DNA of 64,000 nucleotides, from the NCBI RefSeq assembly GCF_001506075.1, contig NZ_KQ947475.1, positions 2,796,631 to 2,860,630 on the forward strand. The letters are read 5' to 3'. This DNA is from Vibrio sp. MEBiC08052 (GTDB lineage: Bacteria > Pseudomonadota > Gammaproteobacteria > Enterobacterales > Vibrionaceae). Shown piece after piece: positions 9,132 to 20,300 of the stretch (its first letter is position 1; each line of letters starts with the position of its first letter). Both the position numbers and the translations under genes were made by a program. The notes beneath the pieces were generated by a model. That model had not been told where the DNA came from. It made no database searches and worked only from the letters and a program-made list of their open reading frames with translations.

Positions 9132-9361
9132 GCATCTCAGTTCCGTTAGTTCACATGGACTCAGTATTGTTGACCGCTCCCAAAAGTTATCGGCTTAATG
9201 CAGGGACTTTCAGGTCAAATCAATGCATGGTTGCCCTCTCAAATTCAGTGGTGAGCGATTCAGTGATCGTGAGTTATTTCACCGTCAAAAAAACGATTTT
9301 CGCCAAGCCTTTACATCGCTAATACGATGTGATCAATCAAGCGATTGAGGGGAAAGTGCCA

Positions 9362-10465
9362 ATGAAACCATTACTGGAAAAATTAAAAGCAAAGAGTCGG
9401 CCGATCCTGTTAGGACTGGCAGGTATCGCATCAGCATCGGTGATCCCGGTCTGGCAAATTTATTTTGTCGAAACCTCAGATGTCACACTCGAAATCACCG
9501 GTATTCAACGGATCGAATCGGATCATCTCAAAACTACACTCGACACCGATGAACTCAAGTTGCTTGAACCTTATATTCCTGAACACCTGCGCTATGAATA
9601 CAATCCTCAAGGACAAAAGGGCGATAAAATCGACTACCCCGAATTCACCGTATCCACCTTGATCAATGCGTATGATGCAGCCCGTCAGGATCTGAAAAAT
9701 ATTGCAGAAACCCGCGCCAAGCTGGAACAATACATTGCGACCATCAATGCCTACCTAGACCCGAAAGATCACGAACACCAGCTCAGTGAATTTAGGGTCG
9801 GCGAGATGAAACAGTGGACACTCAGCAATTATATGGACGACTCAGAAGCCCACTACTACGAAAAACAAGTGCTCACCATCACCCGCAACTATGCCGAATT
9901 GAAATTTACCGGTAAACAGACGCCCCAGTTTAACCTGCCGGCGCTGAAGTTTTTGCTGTCCGATGTGAGAGATGATCTCAGCGAAGTCATCGAACAAAAT
10001 AATCACCGGCTGGAACAGCTACGGGATAATATCCGGGGTATCGAGGCCCAACTCAACAAATTAAAAGCCGAAAAATATCACCAATATAGTTATTTCACCC
10101 TCGACGTTGTAGCCGGTAATGTTGGCCGGGTCAGTACGTCACTCCGTCCTGTGGCCTTAATGCGGGTACAAATCAGTGACAATAATTATGTCGATGTGCG
10201 TTTATTGATGGAGGATTATCAGAATAACGCGGAGCTGCCGCCGGCATCGACCAAAGTCCTCCATTATCGCTCCGCTGAATTAAATCATCTGCCCAATGAT
10301 GATCGCACGCTGGTGAATACGTTTTGGGGCAGTACCGGTCTTGCCAGAATACTGACGCTCGATACCAGCGAACATATTTACGCCTCAAACACCATCGCTT
10401 TTGCCGATAATCAAAACCAGAAAGTGATGGTCGATAAGCTGAAAAAAGCCGCTGGATATTTTTAA
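9362..10465 (+). CDS. membrane-anchored coiled-coil protein of unknown function
   Basis: The 367-residue product has one N-terminal transmembrane helix (about residues 16-36, ILLGLAGIASASVIPVW) and a long polar remainder that should face the periplasm. Residues about 200-250 form a coiled coil (VIEQNNHRLEQLRDNI then RGIEAQLNKLKAEK). The C-terminal third is beta-rich. I chose the ATG at 9362 because GAGGGGAAAG lies upstream; a GTG 33 bp earlier lacks a site. It leads a four-gene plus-strand run with the muramidase, the lamin-tail protein and a membrane protein. No known family recognised. Confidence 0.6.
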   Translation: MKPLLEKLKAKSRPILLGLAGIASASVIPVWQIYFVETSDVTLEITGIQRIESDHLKTTLDTDELKLLEPYIPEHLRYEYNPQGQKGDKIDYPEFTVSTLINAYDAARQDLKNIAETRAKLEQYIATINAYLDPKDHEHQLSEFRVGEMKQWTLSNYMDDSEAHYYEKQVLTITRNYAELKFTGKQTPQFNLPALKFLLSDVRDDLSEVIEQNNHRLEQLRDNIRGIEAQLNKLKAEKYHQYSYFTLDVVAGNVGRVSTSLRPVALMRVQISDNNYVDVRLLMEDYQNNAELPPASTKVLHYRSAELNHLPNDDRTLVNTFWGSTGLARILTLDTSEHIYASNTIAFADNQNQKVMVDKLKKAAGYF

Positions 10466-10564
10466 ACGGATTCCCCCGAATCCTTCCCCGCTTTCCCCAA
10501 TATTTCAGCAGTGTTGTCCATTACTGTGACCTTGTATTCATCCATATTATACAAGGAGCGAACC

Positions 10565-11470
10565 ATGCAAGAGCTGGAACTGACGGCATCAGTCGGCAAC
10601 GGTGCAGACAATACCCCGGAAGATGTGTTGAATATCCAGAAAGCGCTGAATCGAATTGCCGGTAAAATCGGTCTTTCAACGCCGTTAGCCGAAGACGGAC
10701 AAATTATTGATGCCCACGATCAATCCCCGACCTGTCAGGCCATCGGGCTGTTACAGACCACCCTGTTAGGCTATCGCCACCCCGATAACCGTATCGACTG
10801 TGGCGGTAAAAGTGAACAAGCACTCAAACAGGCACTCCTGCCGACTCCGGCTTATATCCCCGATCTGGCGCTACCGGAATCAGCCCCCCAAAGAGGACTC
10901 AGCGAACAGGATTATCAGGATGCCGGCGCAACCCTCTCATGTGAGGTAGCCGCGATCAAAGCCGTCTCGGATGTCGAATCCGCCGGCAGTGGATTCTTTG
11001 CATCCGGTGCACCTTGCCTATTGTTTGAAGCACATCAGTTCTCCAAATACAGTGACCATCGCTTTGATGACTCCCATCCGAATATTTCTTCTCAAAAATG
11101 GAATCGCTCACTGTATACAGGTGGCGAAAAAGAGTATGAGCGATTGCAACAAGCCCTGACGCTGGACCGGGAAGCCGCTTTGAAATCCGCGTCTTACGGT
11201 CGCTATCAGATCATGGGGTTCAACCATCAAAGTGCCGGTTATGATGATGTCGAAAGTTTTGTCCGGGATATGTTTTTGGCAGAACGCCATCATCTGATGG
11301 CCTTTGTCCATTTTATTCAGTCTAATTCGAAACTGCTCAGTGCTATTCAATCTCTCGACTGGGCAACCTTTGCCCGTTACTACAACGGTCCGGGTTATGC
11401 TGAAAACCACTACGATGAAAAGTTACAACAGGCTTATGAACATCATCAAAGAAATAATGCAGCACAGTGA
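10565..11470 (+). CDS. N-acetylmuramidase-type peptidoglycan hydrolase
   Basis: The 301-residue product has an N-terminal peptidoglycan-binding-like helical repeat (DVLNIQKALNRI and IGLLQTTLLGYRHPD, residues about 15-75). From about residue 110 it carries the N-acetylmuramidase domain (DUF3380-type): DVESAGSGF with the likely catalytic Glu, LLFEAHQFSKY, SYGRYQIMGFN, and WATFARYYNGPGY. Such domains cut the glycan backbone of peptidoglycan and are known from phage lysins. No signal peptide is present, so export must be through a holin-like or other route, or after lysis. AAGGAG precedes the ATG. Its place beside membrane proteins suggests a cell-lysis or cell-wall-breaching job. Confidence 0.8.
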   Translation: MQELELTASVGNGADNTPEDVLNIQKALNRIAGKIGLSTPLAEDGQIIDAHDQSPTCQAIGLLQTTLLGYRHPDNRIDCGGKSEQALKQALLPTPAYIPDLALPESAPQRGLSEQDYQDAGATLSCEVAAIKAVSDVESAGSGFFASGAPCLLFEAHQFSKYSDHRFDDSHPNISSQKWNRSLYTGGEKEYERLQQALTLDREAALKSASYGRYQIMGFNHQSAGYDDVESFVRDMFLAERHHLMAFVHFIQSNSKLLSAIQSLDWATFARYYNGPGYAENHYDEKLQQAYEHHQRNNAAQ

Positions 11471-11600
11471 TATTCTCTCTGAATATCTGGATATCACCGC
11501 ATATCAGTCGATATGAATAAACCATCGGTGATAGATTCGCCATATTCCGGCAAAAGCGACCCGCTTGCCATCACGGACCGAACAACAAAGGAGAACACCC

Positions 11601-12365
11601 GTGTCATCAGATATCATTTTGAAAACACAGCAGCTCAGTCAAGAGATTGCGTCAACCTACCCTTTGGACGCAATGAAGATGGACGCCTTCTGGGCAGCAC
11701 TGAACGATTTACAAGTGAAGTTTTATCTCCAGATCACCGGGCTGGATTTTCTCGGGGAGCCCGATGGAGATGAGTCCATCACCATCACCAACCGGGGCCA
11801 TGTCATTTGCGATATCAGTCAGTGGCAGATCAATGCCGGAAGCCCTCATCAAGACTATATTTTCCCCGAGGACACCCTGCTCCGGGGCGGTGAGTCTGTC
11901 ACGGTTTATACCCGGCCCGGTGCCCGACATAGTTTTAATTCAAACCGCTCGATCTGGAACAATAATGGTGATACAGCCACGCTGTTCAATCAGAGCGGTG
12001 AAGTCATCTCAACCTGGCTTTACGGGAAAGCGGCTCATATGCATGTGCCGATATCTAACGTGCACTATAAAGGCGATGAATTCAGAACTGAGGGTGACGA
12101 ATATGTTGAATTAACTAACATCTCCGAGCATCGTATTGATATCACCGGGTGGCAGCTTACCTCAGAGAGCAATACGCACAGCTTTACCTTCCCGTCGGGT
12201 GCGATTATTGAACCCTCGGGGACGGTCCGGGTTTATACCAATCGTCCCCCCAGTGCTGCCAATGAATATAGTGCCAATAGCCCGAAAGCGATCTGGAACA
12301 ATCGCGGAGGGATGTGCGTGCTGTCCGATTATCTTGGATATGAGATAGCTTTTTTTGCGTATTAA
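11601..12365 (+). CDS. protein with two lamin-tail domains
   Basis: The 254-residue product contains two copies of the lamin tail domain (LTD): the first at about 45-125 (ESITITNRGHVICDIS, then SQWQINAG, WNNNGDTATLFN) and the second at about 150-254 (EYVELTNISEHRIDIT, then GWQLTS, WNNRGGMCVL). LTDs are immunoglobulin-like folds found on bacterial surface and nuclease proteins. No signal peptide. A GTG start at 11601 is chosen because AAGGAG sits directly upstream. It lies between the muramidase and a multi-pass membrane protein. Confidence 0.7.
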   Translation: MSSDIILKTQQLSQEIASTYPLDAMKMDAFWAALNDLQVKFYLQITGLDFLGEPDGDESITITNRGHVICDISQWQINAGSPHQDYIFPEDTLLRGGESVTVYTRPGARHSFNSNRSIWNNNGDTATLFNQSGEVISTWLYGKAAHMHVPISNVHYKGDEFRTEGDEYVELTNISEHRIDITGWQLTSESNTHSFTFPSGAIIEPSGTVRVYTNRPPSAANEYSANSPKAIWNNRGGMCVLSDYLGYEIAFFAY

Positions 12366-12423
12366 TCATGCAAAAACCATCATTCAGCAGCATCGTTACA
12401 GACACAGATGAGTGATCATCAAT

Positions 12424-13470
12424 ATGGTTATTCGCGCATTCAGTCGTCGCTCCCCCGGGAGCGCGGCTGCAGAACCGCCATCGAGTTCTGATAAAACAGT
12501 ACCAACGTCTGCCCTGCTCGAGACACAAACGCTGATCAACGACGGCATTCGACTGTTACATTATGTTGCCCGTTCGGGGAACTTGAATGTTGATCCGGAA
12601 ATCGCAGCTGGCATTATCAACGCGCAAAGCAACCTGCACAGCCGCAATTGGGGGGAAGAAGATGAAGGCCGCTTATTAAGTTGCTATGACAAACTCGCCA
12701 GTCAGGTCTGGCCGGTGACCGTCGAAAGTATTAAAGCCGTTGTCCCCAATGCCGTCAACGGACAAATCGAGTCCCCTCGCGCCAATCGCACCATTATCTG
12801 GTATCGCCGTTATACCGTCTTTACTCTGATCATTCTACTCAGCGTCCAGATCTATTACCTGTTCGGTTACGGACTAACCCAAACCCTGTTGCAGTATACC
12901 CATTTGCCCCTGTCATCAACTCCGGTCACGCAAGAGCAACCAGCGACTTCTTCGCCTCAAAAAGCTGAGCTCTACGAAAATCATCTCCGCGCCAGTTATC
13001 AGTTGTTACAATATTGGAACCAAGTCTGGATGCTCGGCAATGATTTTCAACTGGCACCGGCCGATCAGCAGATCCCGCCCGGTCAGGAAGAACGGACCAT
13101 CCACTTTGCCACCCATTTGATTGCAGCCCAGTCCGTACTCCAAATGTTACAAAACTATATCCTGCCCTTAATGTACGGTTTGTTGGGTGCCTTTATTTTT
13201 GTCCTGCGTAGCCTGTTACAACAAATCAGAACCCTGACCTATACCGCGAGTCGTGAAATCGGCTATCGTCTGCGACTGACTCTCGGCTGTCTGGCCGGGA
13301 TGATCACCGGTTGGCTGCTCAAACCAGAAATGGGCACCATGACGCTTTCGCCAATGGCTCTGGCCTTTATTGCCGGCTACAGCATTGAAGTGCTCTTCAG
13401 TGCTCTCGATATGATCATCGACAATATTCGTAAGAAAACACCGGAAACCAAAGATTCAACCCCGCCTTAG
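12424..13470 (+). CDS. multi-pass membrane protein of unknown function
   Basis: The 348-residue protein has a cytoplasmic helical N-terminal part, then about four membrane helices: near residues 130-150 (VFTLIILLSVQIYYLFGY), 240-265 (ILPLMYGLLGAFIFVLR), 285-305 (LTLGCLAGMITGWLL) and 310-335 (MALAFIAGYSIEVLFSALD). A loop of about 90 residues lies between the first and second. I know no family match. It closes the run that begins at 9362 and is followed by a long AT-rich gap. Confidence 0.6.
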   Translation: MVIRAFSRRSPGSAAAEPPSSSDKTVPTSALLETQTLINDGIRLLHYVARSGNLNVDPEIAAGIINAQSNLHSRNWGEEDEGRLLSCYDKLASQVWPVTVESIKAVVPNAVNGQIESPRANRTIIWYRRYTVFTLIILLSVQIYYLFGYGLTQTLLQYTHLPLSSTPVTQEQPATSSPQKAELYENHLRASYQLLQYWNQVWMLGNDFQLAPADQQIPPGQEERTIHFATHLIAAQSVLQMLQNYILPLMYGLLGAFIFVLRSLLQQIRTLTYTASREIGYRLRLTLGCLAGMITGWLLKPEMGTMTLSPMALAFIAGYSIEVLFSALDMIIDNIRKKTPETKDSTPP

Positions 13471-14103
13471 TCTGCATCATCTGCCTATTTTTCTGATGCG
13501 ATAAAACAATGATGTTCCCCTTTAATCATGTAACAGAATAAAACACCTCATAAAAACATCATATGGACTAAATTCCACATTAAAAACCAATTTAAATGAC
13601 AGAATCAGATTATCTATCGAGATATAGCGATAAATTTGCAAATGATAAAGGCCCGTCTAGACTTAGACTCGCCTAAATGTAACAAAATATTTCTTGACTT
13701 CTAAATAGAAATGTATAGTTTATCAAACTGATTGAAATGAAACTAGGTGCATTAACATATTACTCATTTAACAACTACCTTCATCCTTATTTTGGTGTTC
13801 ATCCAATGATGAAGATATGTACACCTTTATGAATCGAATACGACATATTTATATTATTTTTTTATATTATTAATACCCATATGTAGGTACGTATTATTAA
13901 TATATATACGTATTAATATGTCTTCGTATAGTTAATTTTAATTAAATAAATTAAATTCACGAGAGTTAGTGTAAAAATAAGCCATACCCAATTGTAATAG
14001 TCGTTCATATCAAATTGATAAATACATTTGTATATAAAAATATCATTGATAAATTATTGCAATTGAATATATAAAACAATTAGATTTACAGGAATTCGTC
14101 AGT
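13471..14103 (+). promoter_or_regulatory. AT-rich non-coding region upstream of the NRPS operon
   Basis: This 633-bp stretch has no credible gene. Its second half is very AT-rich, with a near-repeat of TACGTATTA at about 13889 and 13908. Such composition is typical of a promoter silenced by H-NS-like proteins, and the NRPS operon promoter should lie here. I cannot fix the -10 or -35 elements. Confidence 0.45.
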
Positions 14104-17100
14104 ATGAATAGTACCGAAGGCTACGTCGTTTCGTGCGCCCAAGAAGCCATGTGGTTTGTGGATGGGTTTAATTCAACCAGTCGGGAGAATGAACTCAGGG
14201 TCGCATTTAAACTTGAAAAACAAACAAATATAAAAGACTTGTGTCAAAAATTGATTGATATCATCAATCAGAATGATGAATTAAGAAGTCATTTTAGACC
14301 CAGTGATACTGAATTATTAAAATATATTTCCCCATATTTTAATATTGATGACATCATCAAATATCATCAAGAAATGAATGAAGACGAATTCATTCATAAT
14401 GTATTATTAGAAAAATTTGACTTAAAATCAGATCACTGTTTAATCAAAATTCACCTCAACCAAAATACAGAAAAACATCTCATTGTCATTAGAGTACATC
14501 ATATTATTTCTGACTTTCATCTTATTGAAACTATCATTAAGCAGCTATTTGAAAGCAACTCTCAGCCTTCATTCCCGACACGGGCTCTCAGCGAATTACA
14601 ATCCGAATATATTGATAGTCAGGAATATCGGGATGATATTCATTTTTGGTCGGAACAATTAAAACAGAAAAAGACCACACTTGAATTATTACCGAATACA
14701 CCACCTCAAAATGAATTTAATGGCAGTATTTGTAAGACCCGAATCAAAGGCAAGCTATATTCGAATATTAGGCAATACTGCGACCACGCCAGTATCAGCC
14801 CTGCACGGTTGCTCAGTCAGATATTTGCCATGACGTTATATCGTTTGAGCGGGCAAGCCGAGTTTTGCATGGGTTTATCCGTCAGTATGCGGAAAAATTA
14901 TCCGGACGTCGGTTTGGGTTACGCAGTGAATGTACTGCCAATCCCATACGATTTTTCTCCGGAACAGACTGTCAACGACACGCTCTTAACTGGTAATGAG
15001 ATCATTTTGAACGCACTGCGTCATAGCCGGCTTCCCTTGAAGCGGATCGTTGAAGCCTGCGCACCGGAGCGATCAATCAGCGCCAACCCGCTGTTTAATG
15101 TGTGCTTCAATTTCCAAACGCTCTCGCAACCTTATCAGGGCAGTCTGTCCTCTTTACTTTACGGTTCTCAAGGGCAATCCATCACCGTCGATCAGACGAC
15201 ACTTGAGCCCTTCAACATCGATCAAATTGATTGCCAGTTTGATTTACTGATGGTGGCGGAAGAAACCACTGACGGATTTGACGTTTTTCTCCTCCATAAA
15301 GATAACGTAATCAGTCATGCAACCGCTGAAGGTATTTTGGCGAACTTTGTCCATTTTTCCGACGTCTGTCTGCAACAACCGGAACGCGCACTCTCCGAAT
15401 TTAGTTTCACCACGAACAAAGCACAACGCCCGTTGACAACCCAACCCGGCACCACCAATCGCACACTGGTTGACTGGCTGAATGAAACCGCGGCAAAGTA
15501 TCCAAATCATCTGGCGATTCGCTACAACGACACCCAACTCACCTATCAATCATTATTCCGTCTGGCCGACAATTTGGCCCACCAGTTGATCGGATATGGC
15601 GTGAAGCGTGGTGACAAAATCCCGCTGTGCTTCAATCCCGGACCCGACATGATTGTCGCGCTCCTTGCCGTACTGAAATGCGGTGCCTGTTATGTGCCGA
15701 TTAACCCCGCGTATCCCGATAGTCGCGTTGGTGATATTTTATCCGATATTCAGGCCGTCAACGGCTTGGTGGAAGAGAGCCTTACCGCAAGATTTGAGCC
15801 ATTGCTGGAACGGGTCATCGTACCCGATCTCGATGCTCTGGCACAGCAAACACCGACCGGCTCACTGATGTCATACTTACCGGACGGTGAAGATCTGGCC
15901 TATATCATTTATACCTCCGGTTCGACAGGTAAACCCAAAGGTGTCCAGATTTGCCACCGCAATGTCGTCCGCCTGTTTACCACCAGCGACGATAGCTTCC
16001 ATTTTTCTGACGCGGATGTCTGGACGCTTTACCACTCATTTGCTTTTGATTTCTCGGTTTGGGAGATCTTTGGTGCTCTGCTCTACGGTGGTCGTCTCGT
16101 GATTGTGCCTTATCTGATCTCGCGCAGCCCTGAAGAGTTCTCGCAGCTGGTCGAACAAGAACAAGTGACCGTCCTCAATCAGACACCGACCGCCTTTTCC
16201 CGCTTCAGTGAAAGTTGTATTCGCAATCAACTCTCACTGCATCAGCTACGGGTGGTCGTGTTCGGTGGCGAAGCCCTCAATCTGGCGAGCTTATTACCGT
16301 GGTATAACACCTACGGAGAACGCGTCAGACTGATCAACATGTACGGTATTACGGAAACAACAGTTCATGTCACCTATCGTCAGTTAACCCAACAAGACTG
16401 CCTTGAAGACCGGGGGAGCCTGATCGGAATGCCCCTGAATGATTTGGGTGTCGTCGTGATGGATACATTCGGCCACCCGTTACCGATTGGCTGGCCGGGA
16501 GAAATGTATGTCGCAGGTGAAGGATTAGCCAAAGGGTATTTCAACCGTCCCGAACTCACGGCAGAAAAATTCATCGAAAAAACACTGGGTGGGGGAACGC
16601 TGCGTTTGTATCGCTCCGGAGATCTGGCCCGCTTTATCAGTGATCAAGAAATTGACTATCTCGGTCGCATCGACCATCAGGTCAAAATACGTGGATTCCG
16701 GATTGAGCTTGGTGACATTCAGGCCAAACTATCGCGAATTGAGGCGGTTTCTCACGCATTTGTGACCACCCAAAAAACCGACAATGACACCATTCTCATC
16801 GCTTACTTATTGGTGAACGCACCGGTTAGCTACGAACAGATTATTCAGGAGATCGCAGCTGATCTACCGGAATATATGATTCCGCAACAATTTTATCTCA
16901 CCGATGAAATTCCACTGACCGTCAATAACAAAGTCGATATGAAGCGGTTGCATGACATATCAACCCAATTATTACCGACCGTCCGAAATAAGATCGCTGA
17001 GTCAGAAACCGAAGTCACCATTTTGTCGATTTGGCAGAAAATTCTCGGCCTCGATGAAATCGATCTGGAAAGCGACTTCTTCACCATGGGAGGGAACTCC

Positions 17101-17331
17101 AGCTCTATCTTGAAAGTTTATCAGCAACTGAACCAACACTACCCCAGTCAGCTATTGGTCACTGACTTATTTAAATACAGGAATATCCGCAGCTTATCTC
17201 GATTTTTATCAGATAAAACCACAACTGCGCCCGACAAAAAGACCGATTCGCAAAAAACGGCAAGAGCGCAGAAAAGAATCAATCAATTAAAAACCAGAAG
17301 ACAACGTCAACCCCAATTAAATGGTGCATAA
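14104..17331 (+). CDS. nonribosomal peptide synthetase, C-A(Thr)-T
   Basis: The 1075-residue enzyme has a condensation domain (about 5-430; active motif HHIISDF at 132-138, with Phe where Gly is usual), an adenylation domain (about 460-960; TSGSTGKPKG near 604-613, YGITETT, YRSGDLAR, the late lysine in NKVDMKRL) and a carrier domain with the phosphopantetheine serine at 999 (GGNSSS). The eight specificity residues I align to GrsA read D-F-W-N-V-G-M-V (first three at 649, 650, 653), the known threonine code. A starting C domain suggests that an acyl chain is attached to threonine first. No TE here; the chain passes to the next protein. Confidence 0.9.
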   Translation: MNSTEGYVVSCAQEAMWFVDGFNSTSRENELRVAFKLEKQTNIKDLCQKLIDIINQNDELRSHFRPSDTELLKYISPYFNIDDIIKYHQEMNEDEFIHNVLLEKFDLKSDHCLIKIHLNQNTEKHLIVIRVHHIISDFHLIETIIKQLFESNSQPSFPTRALSELQSEYIDSQEYRDDIHFWSEQLKQKKTTLELLPNTPPQNEFNGSICKTRIKGKLYSNIRQYCDHASISPARLLSQIFAMTLYRLSGQAEFCMGLSVSMRKNYPDVGLGYAVNVLPIPYDFSPEQTVNDTLLTGNEIILNALRHSRLPLKRIVEACAPERSISANPLFNVCFNFQTLSQPYQGSLSSLLYGSQGQSITVDQTTLEPFNIDQIDCQFDLLMVAEETTDGFDVFLLHKDNVISHATAEGILANFVHFSDVCLQQPERALSEFSFTTNKAQRPLTTQPGTTNRTLVDWLNETAAKYPNHLAIRYNDTQLTYQSLFRLADNLAHQLIGYGVKRGDKIPLCFNPGPDMIVALLAVLKCGACYVPINPAYPDSRVGDILSDIQAVNGLVEESLTARFEPLLERVIVPDLDALAQQTPTGSLMSYLPDGEDLAYIIYTSGSTGKPKGVQICHRNVVRLFTTSDDSFHFSDADVWTLYHSFAFDFSVWEIFGALLYGGRLVIVPYLISRSPEEFSQLVEQEQVTVLNQTPTAFSRFSESCIRNQLSLHQLRVVVFGGEALNLASLLPWYNTYGERVRLINMYGITETTVHVTYRQLTQQDCLEDRGSLIGMPLNDLGVVVMDTFGHPLPIGWPGEMYVAGEGLAKGYFNRPELTAEKFIEKTLGGGTLRLYRSGDLARFISDQEIDYLGRIDHQVKIRGFRIELGDIQAKLSRIEAVSHAFVTTQKTDNDTILIAYLLVNAPVSYEQIIQEIAADLPEYMIPQQFYLTDEIPLTVNNKVDMKRLHDISTQLLPTVRNKIAESETEVTILSIWQKILGLDEIDLESDFFTMGGNSSSILKVYQQLNQHYPSQLLVTDLFKYRNIRSLSRFLSDKTTTAPDKKTDSQKTARAQKRINQLKTRRQRQPQLNGA

Positions 17332-20300
17332 GATGGAAAAGAATGGCATAGAGGTAGCAATCATCGGGATTGCGGGCAAATACCCACAGGCTGATAATAT
17401 TCAAGACTTTTTTGATAATCTCAAACACGGCAAAGAGTGTTTAACCACATTCACCGATGAAGAGTTGCAAGAAAGTGACCCTTGGTACAGTCAGGACGCA
17501 AACTACGTCAAACGGGCTGGTATCATCAATAACGCAACCGCATTTGATAATAAGTTTTTTAATATCTCGAACCGGGACGCGCTATTAACTGACCCACAAC
17601 AGCGGATCTTTTTACAAACCGCGTGGCACGCATTGGAAGATGCAGGGTGTGACCCATTCACCTATCAGGGTGACATTGCACTGTATGGCGGCAGCAGTTC
17701 AAATACGTATCTGTCTCACCATATTTTTAATTCAGATTATCGCCATGAAATCAATCAATACCCAGTCGTCCTCGGCAATGAAAAAGATTTTCTCTGCACG
17801 CGGGTCTCACACGCACTGAACCTTCGTGGTCCGGCCATGACCGTTCAAACCGGATGCTCAACCTCACTGGTGGCTGTCCATATGGCCTGCCAGAGTCTGC
17901 TCAACGGTGAGTGTGATATCGCCATGGCGGGAGGCATTACCATTCGATTCCCCGTCAAAGCCGGTTATAAATATCTCGATGGCGGCATCTTGTCGCCTGA
18001 CGGTCACTGCCGTCCGTTTGATCAAGACGCCTGCGGTACCGTCGTCAGTGATGGCTGTGGGATTGTTGTTCTGAAATTACTTGAAGACGCATTACGCGAC
18101 CGCGACCAGATCTACTGTGTGATCAAAGGATCAGCAATCAATAACGATGGTCAGGATAAAATGGGCTTCACCTCCCCCAGCATTTCCGGACAGTCCCGAG
18201 TGATTGAAGATGCGCTGAGTCTATCCGGCCTCGATGCCAGTCAGATCAGTTATGTGGAGACCCATGGCACCGGCACCAAACTGGGTGACCCGATTGAAAT
18301 CAATGCTCTCAGAGACGTTTATACCGGCCATCAAGGCCAGAAAGTCAAACTGGGCTCCGTCAAAGCCAATATCGGTCATACCGATACGGCTTCAGGGATT
18401 ACCGGATTGATCAAAGTCGCCCTGATGATGAAACATCATATCTTGCTGCCTCAGATTCACTTTAATCAACCGAATCCACTGCTTGAACTCGACAACAGTC
18501 CGTTGGAAATCAACACGCAACTGGCCGACTGGCATGATGACGCAGCCATACGCTATGCGGCAGTCAGCTCTTTCGGACTAGGTGGCACCAATGCACATAT
18601 GATTGTGGAGTCGGGTGATATCTATCAGCAACCTTCGCAACATGTATCAACCAAACCACAACACATCTTACTGTCCGGCCGGACAGGACAAGATTTGATT
18701 CGTAACAGTCAGCAAATCGTAGCGGCGGCTCAGTATTACACCGATCAAGATTTGGCAGATGTTGCCTATACGCTGGCAGCCGGAAGACATCACTTCCCTC
18801 ATCGCTATTGGATTGAAGCCGCAAACATTGCAGAGGTACGCCATAACCTCGCCGCACTCACCGAAAGTACCGTTCATCAACCTACCGGAATTTGTCGGAT
18901 TAAAATTTACCAAACTCAGGAGTTGACCTTATCGGAAACTTTCATTAACAGTGCCGATTATTTTAGCTTCGCTGAACTGTCGGAAAAACACCGTTTTCTG
19001 GCGGAATTATGCGAACAAATGGTTGTTGAGCCATTAGAAGTTGAAATGATCTACACCAATGAACTGATCGATAAAGTAATGATTCATGCCTACAACGCAG
19101 AAAGCAAAAAAGTGGCGGAGACCGACTGCGAAATTTCCTACCTGAGCAACAACGGTGTGTTCAATATGCTCTGCTGGTTGTGGCAACAGGGGCTGACCAT
19201 CCGTTGGGAAAAACTTTATGCAACTCAGTCAGTCCGGAAAGTATCACTGCCGGGTTATGCGTTTGATCAGACCGTGTTTGAAATTGAACCGACTTATGGT
19301 CGCAACGCGCTCACCGACCAACCGGATACGGAGCAGCCAGCCTCTGACGACTCAGCCATCACAGTGGAAAGTATCCAAGATAAAATCCGGCAACTCTGGT
19401 TCGATGACTTGGGCGAAGCGATCCCTTGCGCAGCAACCACCGACATTTATGAGTTATGCGGTGACTCATTTACCGCGTTACAGATGAATGTTGAGCTGGA
19501 AGACTTCTATGAAATCTCGTTGTCGAACAAGACATTCATTGAAAACAATACCGTGAATAAACTCTCTGAGGTGATTTATAACCTCAAACATACCGGTGAA
19601 CACTCTACCTTTGATGAGCACATTGTCTGCTTCAATGACCAAGGAGATCTCGCCCCGGTCTTCCTGATTCACCCGGCAGGCGGCACCGTGATGGGCTGTA
19701 AAGAATTGGCACGTCGGCTGCCGGAAGGTCACCCAGTTTATGGGATTCAGTACCCCTTCCGCGATGAAGGCAATGACATCGTGTCCATGTGTGATTTAGC
19801 TCGCCACTATAACGAAAAAATCACCGCACTTTACCCCGGCGGCAATCTGATCCTTGCCGGTCACTCATTCGGAGGCAATGCCGCGCTGGAAATGGCACTT
19901 CAGTTTGAACAAACGGGCAGAACCATCGAGCAAGTGATCATGTTTGACAGCCACCCGCCGCAAGCATACTTCTCAAATACGGTATTCAGCGAACAGCAGT
20001 TTTTGGATTCGTTCCCTGTCATCTGTGGCATGTTCTTTAACACCAAAGAACCGCTCAATGATATGAAAAGTGACACGCTTGAAGACGTGGTCGATTACCT
20101 CAAACAGAAAGGCTGGGTACCTTGGGGATTCAGTACCGAAGAATTCAAACTGTACTACGAACTATGGCGCAGCAATCACAATACCTTAAGAACGCATATG
20201 CCATCCGAAAAACTGAAAGCAGATTTAATCTTCTTCAAAGCGGAAGTGTTCCAACCCCAAGAGATACTCGATGTGCTGAACATCTCGCTGGTTGAAGGTA

